From Xanthomonas rydalmerensis (lineage in GTDB: Bacteria > Pseudomonadota > Gammaproteobacteria > Xanthomonadales > Xanthomonadaceae), in the NCBI RefSeq assembly GCF_033170385.1, contig NZ_CP126170.1, positions 405,501-469,500 on the forward strand: DNA of 64,000 bases, given 5' to 3'. Positions 1 through 7,558 of the stretch are shown piece by piece (position 1 is the first letter of the stretch; every line of letters starts with the position of its first letter). Below the pieces are notes generated by a model that ran no database searches, had not been told where the DNA came from, and saw nothing but the letters and a program-made list of their open reading frames with translations. Both the position numbers and the translations under genes were made by a program.

Positions 1-1590
1 GCCGACAAGAGCTGGAACGGCGACCTGGATGCCGCCCCGGAGCCGGTGCCGCCGTCGCTGCGCGCGCGCATCACCACCAATGCCGCCGGCTGCGCGGGGC
101 GCCGCTGCTCGTTCGCGGTGCAGTGCCCGGTGCTGAAGGCACGCAGCGAGGTGCGCGATGCGCAGATCGTGGTGACCAACCACGCGCTGCTGCTGTCGGC
201 GCTGTCGCTGGGCGACAGCGACAACGGCCAGCCGCTGATCGCGCCGCCGTCGGACATGCTGCTGGTGCTCGACGAGGGCCACCACATCGCCGGCGTCGCC
301 ATCGATCAGGGCGCGGCCAATCTCCCATTGGACGAGATGGCGCGACGCACCGGCCGCCTGCAGGCGCTGGTCGGCGCCGCCTACCGGCTCGCCGACAAGG
401 ACCGCATCGGCAACCAGCTGCCCAACGAGGCGGTCGAACTGGCCGCGCAGGTGGCCAAGGGCCTGAAGGCATTCCGCGCCGAGATCGAACGGGTGTGGGT
501 GCCGGAGCCGGGCCAGGACGAGCCGATGTGGCGCGCGCCCAACGGCCGCCTGCCCGAGGACTGGAAACCGCTGATCGACGCGCAGGCGCAGGACACCGGC
601 GCGCTGCTGAACTGGGTGCAGGCCGCGCACCAGATGGCGGCCAAGTCCAAGCAGGAGGATGCGGCCAAGGAGCGCCTGCAGCGCAACCTGGGCATGGCCC
701 TGGAGATGGTCGAGCAGCAGTACGCGCTATGGCTGGGCTGGCGCCGCGAGGACCAGGACGGGCAGCCGCCGATGGCGCGCTGGATCACCGCATCGCGCGA
801 TGCCGACCTGATCTGCCATTGCTCGCCGGTGTCGGCCGCGCAGGTGCTGCGTTCGCTGCTGTGGAGCGAGGTGGACGCGGCGGTACTGACCTCGGCCACG
901 CTCACCGGTGGCGGCGATTTCCAGGCGCTGGCGATCGACAACGGCCTGCCCGCGCACGCCGAGATGGTGTCGCTGTCCTCGCCGTTCGACCTGCCCAACC
1001 AGGCCGAGTTGATCGTGCCGGCGTTCCCGGTGGCACCGGACGACCGCGAAGGCCATCCGCGCGAGGTGGCGCGCTACCTGGTGCGCGAGCTGGACTGGGG
1101 CAAGGGCTCGATCGTGCTGTTCACCTCGCGCTGGAAGATGCTCAAGGTGGCGGACCTGTTGCCGATCGCGCAGCGCAACCGCGTGCTCGTGCAGGGCGAC
1201 GGCTCCAAGTCGCAGATGATCGGCGAGCACATGCGCCGCATCGCCGCCGGCGAAGGTTCGGTGCTGTTCGGCCTCAATTCCTTCGGCGAGGGCCTGGACC
1301 TGCCGGGCGAGGCCTGCACCACGGTGGTCATCACCCAGGTGCCGTTCGCCGTGCCGACCGATCCGCAGACCGCCACCCTCGGCGAATGGTTCGAGAGCCG
1401 CGGCCTCAACGCCTTCAACCTGATCGCGGTGCCGCACGCGTTGCGCACCCTGACCCAGTTCGCCGGCCGCCTGATCCGCACCTCCGACGACCACGGCCGC
1501 GTGATCATTCTCGATTCGCGGTTGCTGACCAAGCGCTACGGCAAGCGCATCATCGACGCGCTGCCGCCGTTCAAGCGGGTGATCGGCTAG
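1..1590 (+). CDS. dinG: ATP-dependent DNA helicase DinG, 3' part
   Basis: The reading frame is open from base 1, so the N-terminus (including Walker A) lies outside the window. What remains is an XPD-like superfamily 2 helicase. A cysteine cluster near the start (NAAGCAGRRCSFAVQC) fits the Fe-S domain. It is followed by VVTNHALLL, the DEAH-type box LVLDEGHH, and late helicase motifs including FGLNSFGEGLDLPGE and QFAGRLIRT. DinG unwinds DNA with 5'-3' polarity and acts in repair and R-loop removal. It precedes the peptide operon on the same strand but is separated from it by about 200 bases containing a candidate promoter. The family assignment is firm. Confidence 0.93.
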   Translation, partial: ADKSWNGDLDAAPEPVPPSLRARITTNAAGCAGRRCSFAVQCPVLKARSEVRDAQIVVTNHALLLSALSLGDSDNGQPLIAPPSDMLLVLDEGHHIAGVAIDQGAANLPLDEMARRTGRLQALVGAAYRLADKDRIGNQLPNEAVELAAQVAKGLKAFRAEIERVWVPEPGQDEPMWRAPNGRLPEDWKPLIDAQAQDTGALLNWVQAAHQMAAKSKQEDAAKERLQRNLGMALEMVEQQYALWLGWRREDQDGQPPMARWITASRDADLICHCSPVSAAQVLRSLLWSEVDAAVLTSATLTGGGDFQALAIDNGLPAHAEMVSLSSPFDLPNQAELIVPAFPVAPDDREGHPREVARYLVRELDWGKGSIVLFTSRWKMLKVADLLPIAQRNRVLVQGDGSKSQMIGEHMRRIAAGEGSVLFGLNSFGEGLDLPGEACTTVVITQVPFAVPTDPQTATLGEWFESRGLNAFNLIAVPHALRTLTQFAGRLIRTSDDHGRVIILDSRLLTKRYGKRIIDALPPFKRVIG

Positions 1591-1714
1591 CGGTTGCACG
1601 TGCGATGGCGATGGTCGTGCGCGTGTCGCCGACCGCGCCGATCGTCACGCAGCGTGCGGTGTCGTCGCAACAGGAATTGTCTACCGCACCGACCACGCAT
1701 GTGCAGCTGCGCGC

Positions 1715-1743
1715 TTGACGGCGTTTATCCGGCAAGCGATAAA
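1715..1743 (+). promoter_or_regulatory. Candidate sigma-70 promoter of the peptide operon
   Basis: TTGACG (1715-1720) and GATAAA (1738-1743) are separated by exactly 17 bases and lie about 45 bases before the HlyD start codon. The -35 box matches 5/6 and the -10 box 4/6 of the consensus. It is the best promoter-like sequence between dinG and the operon. The inference rests on sequence only. Confidence 0.45.
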
Positions 1744-1744
1744 C
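1723..1744. promoter_or_regulatory. Perfect dyad overlapping the -10 box (possible operator)
   Basis: GTTTATC (1723-1729) and GATAAAC (1738-1744) form a perfect 7-bp inverted repeat with an 8-base centre that covers the proposed -10 element. The placement would suit a repressor site. No regulator gene lies beside it, so the binding protein is unknown. Confidence 0.35.
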
Positions 1745-1788
1745 ATTCACGCGCTAGGAACGCATGCAGCGCCGCTCAGGGGATGGCA

Positions 1789-3072
1789 ATGGCGGACGGA
1801 TTCTTCAGGGAAGAAGTGTTTCGAGCGCGCCGCGAGGGCTGGCTCGGCGCCGTGCGCCTGGACGCACCACGCTTCGGTTGGGCTTACTTCTGGGTCAGCG
1901 TCGCGCTGCTCGTAATTGTTCTGGTGCTGCTGTGCATCGGCAGTTATACGCGACGAGAAGCGGTCAACGGCACGCTGGTACCCGATCGCGGACTGCTGAC
2001 CATGACGCCTTCCGCATCCGGACGGGTCGTGCGCACGTTCGCCAAGGAGGGTGCAAAAGTACGTGCGGGACAACCGCTGATCGAGATCTCCGGCGAACAG
2101 GACAGCGCATCGCTCGGTGATACGCAGGCATCGGTGATCGCGCAGTTGCGCGTCAAGCGCGAGCGCCTGCGTTCCGACATCGAGGAACAACGCAGCCTGT
2201 CGCAAGCACAGGATCGCGACCTGCGCACGCGCATCGAGTTGCTGAAGGGCCAGATCGCCAGTACCGAAGAACAGATCGGTCTGCAGCGGCAACGTGCCGA
2301 AAGCGCCATGCGCCTGTACGAACAATGGTCCAGTCCCAGTAATCGCGGGGTGCTGACCAAGGTACAGCTGCTGCAGCAGCAGGATGTGGCGATACAGAAT
2401 CAGGCGCAGCTCAAGGATCTGCAGAAGCATTCGCTGGAACTGCGTCAGCAGCAATCCCAGTTGCGGACACAGTTGGAGCAGCTTCCGGCAACGCTGATCG
2501 GAAAGAACAACGAGATCGACCGGCAACTGGCGGACGTCGCGCAGTCGATCTCCGAGAGCGAGGCCCGCCGCGCGGTGATCCTGCGCGCGCCATCGGACGG
2601 GATCGTCGGCAATCTGCTGGTGTATCCGGGGCAGCCGGTCGCCGCGCAGCAGCCATTGATGACATTGTTGCCGCGGGACACGCGTCTGCGCGCCGAGCTG
2701 TGGGTGTCTTCGCGGGCGGTCGGGTTCGTCAGCCCGGGCGACCGGGTGGTGCTGCGCTATCAGGCATTCCCGTATCAGAAGTTCGGGCGCCATGCCGGCC
2801 GTGTCGCGGAGATTTCGCGCAGTGCGATGAGTTCGGGCGATCTGACCCGGTTGCTGGGCCAGGACATCAAGGAGCAGCGTTACCGGGTGATCGTCGAACT
2901 GGGTAGCCAGGATGTCGTGGCGTATGGGCGCAAGGAACCACTGCGTCCCGGAATGGCGTTGGATGCGGACATCCTGCTCGAACGCAGGCACTTGATCGAA
3001 TGGATGTTCGAGCCGGTCTACGAGCTGGCCTCCGGCATGCGCGACATCCCCTCGAACGAGCGTGGATCATGA
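1789..3072 (+). CDS. HlyD-family periplasmic adaptor of a peptide exporter
   Basis: A 427-residue membrane-fusion protein of the CvaA/HlyD type. There is one membrane segment near residues 30-52, then a lipoyl-like half (TPSASGRVVRTFAKEGAKV), a long coiled-coil hairpin rich in Gln, Arg and Glu, the second lipoyl half (ILRAPSDGIVGNLLVYPGQ) and a beta-barrel end. It should link the C39 ABC exporter in the inner membrane to an outer-membrane channel such as TolC, which is not encoded here. The start at 1789 is preceded by AGGGG at a 6-base distance; an ATG at 1783 is in frame but sits on top of that site. Its stop overlaps the next ATG (ATGA), which indicates translational coupling. Confidence 0.88.
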   Translation: MADGFFREEVFRARREGWLGAVRLDAPRFGWAYFWVSVALLVIVLVLLCIGSYTRREAVNGTLVPDRGLLTMTPSASGRVVRTFAKEGAKVRAGQPLIEISGEQDSASLGDTQASVIAQLRVKRERLRSDIEEQRSLSQAQDRDLRTRIELLKGQIASTEEQIGLQRQRAESAMRLYEQWSSPSNRGVLTKVQLLQQQDVAIQNQAQLKDLQKHSLELRQQQSQLRTQLEQLPATLIGKNNEIDRQLADVAQSISESEARRAVILRAPSDGIVGNLLVYPGQPVAAQQPLMTLLPRDTRLRAELWVSSRAVGFVSPGDRVVLRYQAFPYQKFGRHAGRVAEISRSAMSSGDLTRLLGQDIKEQRYRVIVELGSQDVVAYGRKEPLRPGMALDADILLERRHLIEWMFEPVYELASGMRDIPSNERGS

Positions 3073-5240
3073 GCCGGTCCTGGTCGCCCTGGAGGTCGCC
3101 GTTCGCGACGCGGATCGTGCCGATCATGCAGACGGAAGCGGCAGAGTGTGGCCTGGCCTGCCTGGCAATGGTCGCGGGTTTCCACGGCCAGAAGGTCGAC
3201 CTGCCCAGCTTGCGTCGACGCTTCAGCATCTCGTTGCAGGGCGCGCGTCTCGAACGCCTGATGCAAATCGCGCGCACGATCGGTTTCGACGTCAGACCGA
3301 TGCGCGCTGAGCTCGACTACCTGGCCGCCGTTGGCGGTCCCTGCGTCCTGCATTGGGATCTGAGCCACTTCGTGGTCCTGGAGCGGGTGACGCGAGGCGT
3401 CGCGGTGATCCACGACCCTGCGCGCGGACTGCTGCGGCTGCCGTTGGCGGAGGTGGGCAAGCACTTCACCGGGGTGTTGCTGGAACTGGTGCCCAGCCCG
3501 AGCTTCGAGAAGGTGGCGGCGCCGCAGCCGGTGTCCTTGCGCATGTTGACCGGCAGGATCGTTGGGCTGCGTCGCGCGCTCGTGCAGGTCTTCGCGCTGG
3601 CGCTGGCGATCGAGATGTTGGTGCTCCTGATGCCATTCCAGATGCAATGGCTGATCGACCATGTCCTGGTCTCTGCAGACATGCCGTTGCTCAAGATTCT
3701 GGCGATCGGATTTCTGATCGCAGTGCTGGCGCAGACGTCGCTGATGCTGGCGCGCAGCTGGGTGGTCAGTTGGCTGGGTGCCTCGCTCAACAGCCAATGG
3801 ATCAACAACCTGTTCGGCCACCTGATGCGGTTGCCGCTGGACTACTTCGAAAAGCGGCATATGGGCGATGTGCTGTCGCGGTTCGGATCGCTGAAGTCGA
3901 TCCAGACCACGTTGACCGGAAGCTTCGTCGAAGCGGTCCTCAACGGCATGACCGGCATGCTGGCGCTGGTGGTGCTGTTCTTCTACAGCGCCAAGCTCGC
4001 CGGCGTGGTGCTGGCCGCATTCGCGTGCTACTTGCTGCTGCGCGTGGCGATGTACCGGGTCCAGTTCGGCATCACGCGTGATCAACTGTTCCATACGGCG
4101 CGCCAACAGAGCGAGTTGATGGAGTCGGTCCGTGGCATCCAGGCGATCAAGCTGGCCAACAAGCAGGGCTTGCGTCAGAGCCGGTTGTTCGCGGCGACCG
4201 TGCAGGCCGCTAGTCTGGATATGCAGTCGCAGCGCATCGGCCTGGCGTTCACGGCATTGAATGGCGGCGTCTTCGGGATCCAGCGCGTCCTGTTGATCAG
4301 TATCGGTGGCTATATGGCGCTGCAGGACGCGTTGTCGGCTGGCATGCTGGTGGCGTTTCTCAGCTACGCGGACTTGTTTACCAGTCGGGCGGGAAGCCTG
4401 GTCGACAAGTGCATCGAGTTCCGCATGCTGCGACTGCATGCCGAGCGCATCGCCGATATCGCCATGAGCGATCCCGAGCCGCATGCGCTGGGACACTACA
4501 GTGGGCCCGAGCTCGCGCCGGAGATCGAGTTCAAGGGAGTGAGCTTCCGTTACTCCGACGACGACCCGTGGGTGCTGCGCCACTTCGATCTCAAGGTCCG
4601 CGCAGGCGAGTCGGTGGCCATCGTCGGACCGAGCGGGTGTGGGAAATCCACCTTGGCCAAGCTTCTGCTGGGTTTGCTTGCGCCAACCGAAGGACAGATC
4701 GAAGTGGGCGGCGTGGAGATTCGAAGACTGGGGTTGGAGACCTATCGCGGCATGGTCAGTGCGGTGATGCAAGACGACCAGCTTTTCGCCGGCTCCCTGG
4801 CCGACAACATCGCGTTCTTCGACCCTGACGCCAGCCTGCAGCGCATCGTGGCAGCCGCAAAGCTGGCGGCCATCCACGATGACATCGTGCGTATGCCGAT
4901 GGGATACGAATCGCTGGTGGGCGACATGGGATCGATCCTGTCGGGTGGACAACGGCAGAGAGTGATTCTTGCGCGCGCGCTGTATCGGCAGCCCAAGATC
5001 CTGGTGCTGGATGAGGCCACCAGCCATCTGGATCGGCAGCGCGACGAGATCGTCAATGCGCACATCAAGGCGCTGAGCATGACGCGCGTGCTGATCGCGC
5101 ATCGAGAAGACACCATCGCCTCGGCCGACCGCAAGGTCGTGCTGGGGGCGGAGCGGAATCAAGGCGTGCGACATGGCGCCGAAAGACTTGACGCGTCGCG
5201 AAGCGTCGAGAAGCTCGCCGGCATCGTCGCTGGCGAATAA
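3069..5240 (+). CDS. C39 peptidase-containing ABC transporter (bacteriocin exporter type)
   Basis: A 723-residue protein in the CvaB/RaxB layout: N-terminal C39 cysteine peptidase, six-helix ABC membrane domain, ATPase. The peptidase triad is visible: Cys27 in QTEAAECGLAC, His100 in WDLSHFVVLE and Asp116 in IHDPARG. The ATPase has Walker A GPSGCGKST, Q-loop QDDQLFAG, signature LSGGQRQR, Walker B ILVLDEATSHLD and an H-loop His in LIAHRED. Such proteins cut a double-glycine-type leader and export the released peptide in one step. It overlaps the adaptor by 4 bases and precedes the precursor gene by 26 bases, so the small peptide is the obvious cargo. All catalytic residues appear intact. Confidence 0.95.
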   Translation: MSRSWSPWRSPFATRIVPIMQTEAAECGLACLAMVAGFHGQKVDLPSLRRRFSISLQGARLERLMQIARTIGFDVRPMRAELDYLAAVGGPCVLHWDLSHFVVLERVTRGVAVIHDPARGLLRLPLAEVGKHFTGVLLELVPSPSFEKVAAPQPVSLRMLTGRIVGLRRALVQVFALALAIEMLVLLMPFQMQWLIDHVLVSADMPLLKILAIGFLIAVLAQTSLMLARSWVVSWLGASLNSQWINNLFGHLMRLPLDYFEKRHMGDVLSRFGSLKSIQTTLTGSFVEAVLNGMTGMLALVVLFFYSAKLAGVVLAAFACYLLLRVAMYRVQFGITRDQLFHTARQQSELMESVRGIQAIKLANKQGLRQSRLFAATVQAASLDMQSQRIGLAFTALNGGVFGIQRVLLISIGGYMALQDALSAGMLVAFLSYADLFTSRAGSLVDKCIEFRMLRLHAERIADIAMSDPEPHALGHYSGPELAPEIEFKGVSFRYSDDDPWVLRHFDLKVRAGESVAIVGPSGCGKSTLAKLLLGLLAPTEGQIEVGGVEIRRLGLETYRGMVSAVMQDDQLFAGSLADNIAFFDPDASLQRIVAAAKLAAIHDDIVRMPMGYESLVGDMGSILSGGQRQRVILARALYRQPKILVLDEATSHLDRQRDEIVNAHIKALSMTRVLIAHREDTIASADRKVVLGAERNQGVRHGAERLDASRSVEKLAGIVAGE

Positions 5241-5266
5241 CCCTGCTGTCTTTCAAGGAGAGTGTA

Positions 5267-5434
5267 ATGGAAAATGTCGTGAACACGGAAAATTCGCGTC
5301 CCGTTGCCCAGCGTTTCGCGCGTGAGATGACCCAGGAGGAAGTCAGTGCGATTTCCTGCGGTGGCGGTCAGGACACTCTGATTATCATCGTCGTCGAGGC
5401 CGTGGACACCGAGACGGTCATCATCTTCAGCTGA
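5267..5434 (+). CDS. RiPP precursor peptide (graspetide-like, 55 residues)
   Basis: A short ORF with an excellent ribosome site (AAGGAG at 5255-5260, 6 bases before the ATG). The leader (about residues 1-32) ends MTQEEVSAISCG. Aligned to classic C39 leaders this gives Met at -12, Glu at -8, Val at -7, Ile at -4 and Cys-Gly at -2/-1; two more Gly follow, so cleavage could also fall after Gly33. The core is very hydrophobic and has two similar units, DTLIII (36-41) and DTETVIIF (47-54). It carries four acidic residues (Asp36, Glu44, Asp47, Glu49), several hydroxyl residues (Thr37, Thr48, Thr50, Ser55) and no Lys. That composition suits side-chain ester formation by the ATP-grasp enzyme encoded next. 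RFARE in the leader loosely recalls the microviridin leader helix. The cross-link pattern is not predictable from sequence. Confidence 0.85.
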   Translation: MENVVNTENSRPVAQRFAREMTQEEVSAISCGGGQDTLIIIVVEAVDTETVIIFS

Positions 5435-5443
5435 TCGGACGGC

Positions 5444-5471
5444 GCATGGCGGTGCTGCAGCGCCGCCATGC
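5444..5471 (+). promoter_or_regulatory. Strong hairpin between precursor and ligase genes
   Basis: GCATGGCGG (5444-5452) pairs perfectly with CCGCCATGC (5463-5471). Inner pairs extend the stem to about 12 bp around a tetraloop. No T-run follows, so it is not a standard intrinsic terminator. It sits 10 bases after the precursor stop. In other RiPP operons such a hairpin stabilises or partly terminates the message so that precursor is made in excess of enzyme; that role is inferred here. Confidence 0.65.
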
Positions 5472-5504
5472 ATCTGGCGAGGATGCACAACGGATGTCCG
5501 GACG

Positions 5505-6590
5505 ATGCAGGAAGACGCAAAGAACGTATTGATCGTGGCGCCGCAGCACGATACGCACGCGGCGACCATCGCCGCCATGATCGTTGCGGCAGGACATAAG
5601 GTGAATTTCTTCGATAGCGGTGCCTGGCCGACGGGCCTGGCCGGATCGATGCTGTGCGATGCACACGGTGCCCGCTTCGTACGCGACGGGGCGCCGCTCT
5701 GCTATGACGCTGCCTGGTGCCGACGGTTGCTGTTCAAGAAGCAGGCGCCGCCGGGTGTGCACGAGCAGGATGTAGGGTTCATTCGTTCCGAGGGAATGCT
5801 GTTCGACCTCGGCACGCTGGCCGTCATGGGCAGTGGAGTCGGCGTGCAGCGCTGGATCAATGCGCCGATGCAGGCGTTGATGGCGGACCAGAAGGCGTTG
5901 CAGCTGTCCACGGCGGCGTCCAGTAGCCTGCGCGTCCCACGGACGCTGATCAGCCACCGTGCGGAAGACATTCGCCGCTTTCGCAGTCGCGAACCGGACG
6001 GCGTTGTCGTCAAGCCGTTCAACGTCGGCGCCTGGTCGGAGAATGCCGGCTACAGCGTGTCGTATGCGACGCGCGTCAGCATCGAAGAGACCTTGGCCGA
6101 TGGCGACGTGAGCGCGTGCCCGACCAACTATCAGGAGGTGGTGCGCCACCGCGGCGATGTGCGCATCGTCTGCCTTCAGGGCGAGTATGTGGCGGTCAAG
6201 ATGACGCACGCGCTGGAGGGAGAGATCGATTATCGTGCCGTTCGCCACAAGACGACGATTACGTATGCCGAAGCTGCGCTCCCTGATGAGTTGATCGCCA
6301 AGCTCGAACGCCTGCGGCGAACGCTGGGCATCGACTTCTTCTGCGCTGATTTCCTTGTGCCAGCGGATGGAGGGGAGCCGATCTTCATCGAGCTCAATCC
6401 CGGCGGCCAGTTCCTCTATCTGGATCAGAGGCTCGCGCAACTGGATATCGCACGTAAGTTCTGTAGCTTGCTGGTGTATGGAGCAACTGCGCGTTATCGA
6501 GAATTTCCGAAGCCTGTTGCAGCGGCGCCGTCTGCCCAAGCCCCCGCGCGGGTGTCCACCCCTTCCGAAGCGAATCCCCTATGCGAATGA
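5505..6590 (+). CDS. ATP-grasp peptide ligase, MvdC/MvdD-like (graspetide macrocyclase)
   Basis: A 361-residue ATP-grasp protein. The N-terminal pre-domain (VLIVAPQHDTHAA, then FFDSGAWPT) and the WINAPMQALMADQKALQL segment follow the layout of microviridin-type ligases. Likely ATP/Mg residues are Lys130, Lys170 (VVVKPFNVG), Asp282 and Glu296-Asn298 in the end motif IELNPGGQFLYLD, comparable to NPxGQ in MvdC/MvdD. These enzymes phosphorylate Asp/Glu side chains of a precursor and join them to Thr/Ser (ester) or Lys (amide). Directly downstream of the precursor, it should cyclise that peptide in the cytoplasm before export. The tail from about residue 335 is Ala/Pro-rich. The ribosome site is weak, and its end overlaps the next gene by 10 bases. 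Confidence 0.86.
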   Translation: MQEDAKNVLIVAPQHDTHAATIAAMIVAAGHKVNFFDSGAWPTGLAGSMLCDAHGARFVRDGAPLCYDAAWCRRLLFKKQAPPGVHEQDVGFIRSEGMLFDLGTLAVMGSGVGVQRWINAPMQALMADQKALQLSTAASSSLRVPRTLISHRAEDIRRFRSREPDGVVVKPFNVGAWSENAGYSVSYATRVSIEETLADGDVSACPTNYQEVVRHRGDVRIVCLQGEYVAVKMTHALEGEIDYRAVRHKTTITYAEAALPDELIAKLERLRRTLGIDFFCADFLVPADGGEPIFIELNPGGQFLYLDQRLAQLDIARKFCSLLVYGATARYREFPKPVAAAPSAQAPARVSTPSEANPLCE

Positions 6591-7195
6591 TGATGCGCCT
6601 GGCCACCGCGGCCACCCTGCTTGCGATCGCTGGCGGAGGTTTCGCCCGTCCTCAACAGGAGCAATCGATGTCCCATTCCGTTGAGGCCGAACACTTCAAC
6701 GCCGACTACCGGCAGCAGCTCCTGCAGTTGGCCCAAGCCGACCAGCAGATCCGTGCAGACGCCCTGAAGAAATACACGCCGCAGCAGTTGCAGAGTGACC
6801 CCGGCAGCGCACGTGCGCTTGCATTGCAGATTCATGCCTCGCAGCAACAGAATCAGCAGACGCTTTCCGCCTTGATGGCCAAGTACGGCTTTCCTGATAC
6901 GGCGGTCGCCGGCAGTGACGGCGCACATGCAGGCTTTCTGGTGGCACAGCATGTCGGCGACCGGGCGTTCCGCGATGCGTTCCTGAAAGGCATCGAAGCC
7001 GCTGCAGAACAGGGACGCTACAGCAAGGAGGATCTTGCGCTGTTCGTGGATCGCAATCGGGTCCTGAGCGGGCAGCCGCAACTTTACGGCACCCAGCACA
7101 AGGCCGATGGCAGTCTGTTCGACGTTGAACAGCCCGAACAACTGCAGCAGCGCCGAGCCGCGATGGGATTGCCGCCGGACGTCGCCGGACACTGA
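6581..7195 (+). CDS. Secreted DUF6624 protein of the peptide operon
   Basis: A 204-residue protein with an N-terminal signal peptide (MRMMMRLATAATLLAIAGGGFA). The mature part carries DUF6624 hallmarks: GFP followed by SDGAHAGFLVAQH, FVDRNRVLSGQPQLYGTQ, and a Gln-rich helical start. The function of the family is unknown. It overlaps the ATP-grasp stop by 10 bases, so it is translationally coupled and probably belongs to the same pathway. As an exported protein it could be an immunity factor, a chaperone or a maturation partner for the exported peptide; the sequence does not decide between these. Several in-frame ATGs (6581, 6587, 6590, 6593) make the exact start uncertain by a few residues. 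Confidence 0.82.
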   Translation: MRMMMRLATAATLLAIAGGGFARPQQEQSMSHSVEAEHFNADYRQQLLQLAQADQQIRADALKKYTPQQLQSDPGSARALALQIHASQQQNQQTLSALMAKYGFPDTAVAGSDGAHAGFLVAQHVGDRAFRDAFLKGIEAAAEQGRYSKEDLALFVDRNRVLSGQPQLYGTQHKADGSLFDVEQPEQLQQRRAAMGLPPDVAGH

Positions 7196-7558
7196 AGCAC
7201 TCAGTACGTGCGGTTCGGGCACCTGGCTATTCTGGCGAGCGTCCGGGCGGCGGGCTCGATCGCGGCGGCGCGCTGGGTCACGAGCTAGGGAGCGGCGCTG
7301 AGCTTCTACGGCGGTTCTGTGTTTGCAGATCGGGTGGCCGCGGGCGATAGGGCGCCGAGGCCGGCTGCCAGTGGGCATCTGAATGGCTATGCCACGGCGC
7401 GCTGAAGACTTCGCATAAATGAGTGATCTGGTTCGATCTATAGATGTGAGTTCCATCGATAATTCCATGTCGCATAGGCGGCGATCTGTGTTGTCCAGCC
7501 CAGATCGGGGACAGGTCGCGCTTACTGGTCTACTATCCCCGCGACAGGGGGAATCATC
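7196..7558. other. 363-base spacer between the two DUF6624 genes
   Basis: No intact gene. It contains a short LysR-like coding remnant (7205-7288) and, further on, an AT-rich stretch with the 10-base palindrome ATCTATAGAT (7436-7445) and a second dyad-like ATCGATAATT. This stretch may hold a separate promoter for the downstream DUF6624 gene. No terminator with a T-run was seen. Confidence 0.4.
7205..7288 (+). pseudogene. Possible remnant of a LysR-type regulator HTH
   Basis: Read from 7205, this frame gives 27 codons ending in TAG. It includes GHLAILASVRAAGSIAAARW, which resembles the first helices of LysR-type DNA-binding domains (L..L..V..AGSI.AAA). No start codon context, second HTH half or effector domain follows. 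It looks like a decayed fragment, but it is short enough that chance similarity is possible. Confidence 0.3.

Noticed and set aside
123..1718. Long plus-strand frame of 531 codons overlapping dinG
   Set aside because: It is an Ala/Arg/Gly-rich shadow of the dinG frame, typical of high-GC coding DNA; it has no family motifs.
3018..5174. 718-codon minus frame opposite the C39 transporter
   Set aside because: His/Gln/Arg-rich antisense shadow; the plus frame has all catalytic and ATPase motifs.
5444..5471. Hairpin as a full transcription terminator of the precursor
   Set aside because: No T-run follows and the ligase gene depends on readthrough, so an attenuating or stabilising role is preferred.
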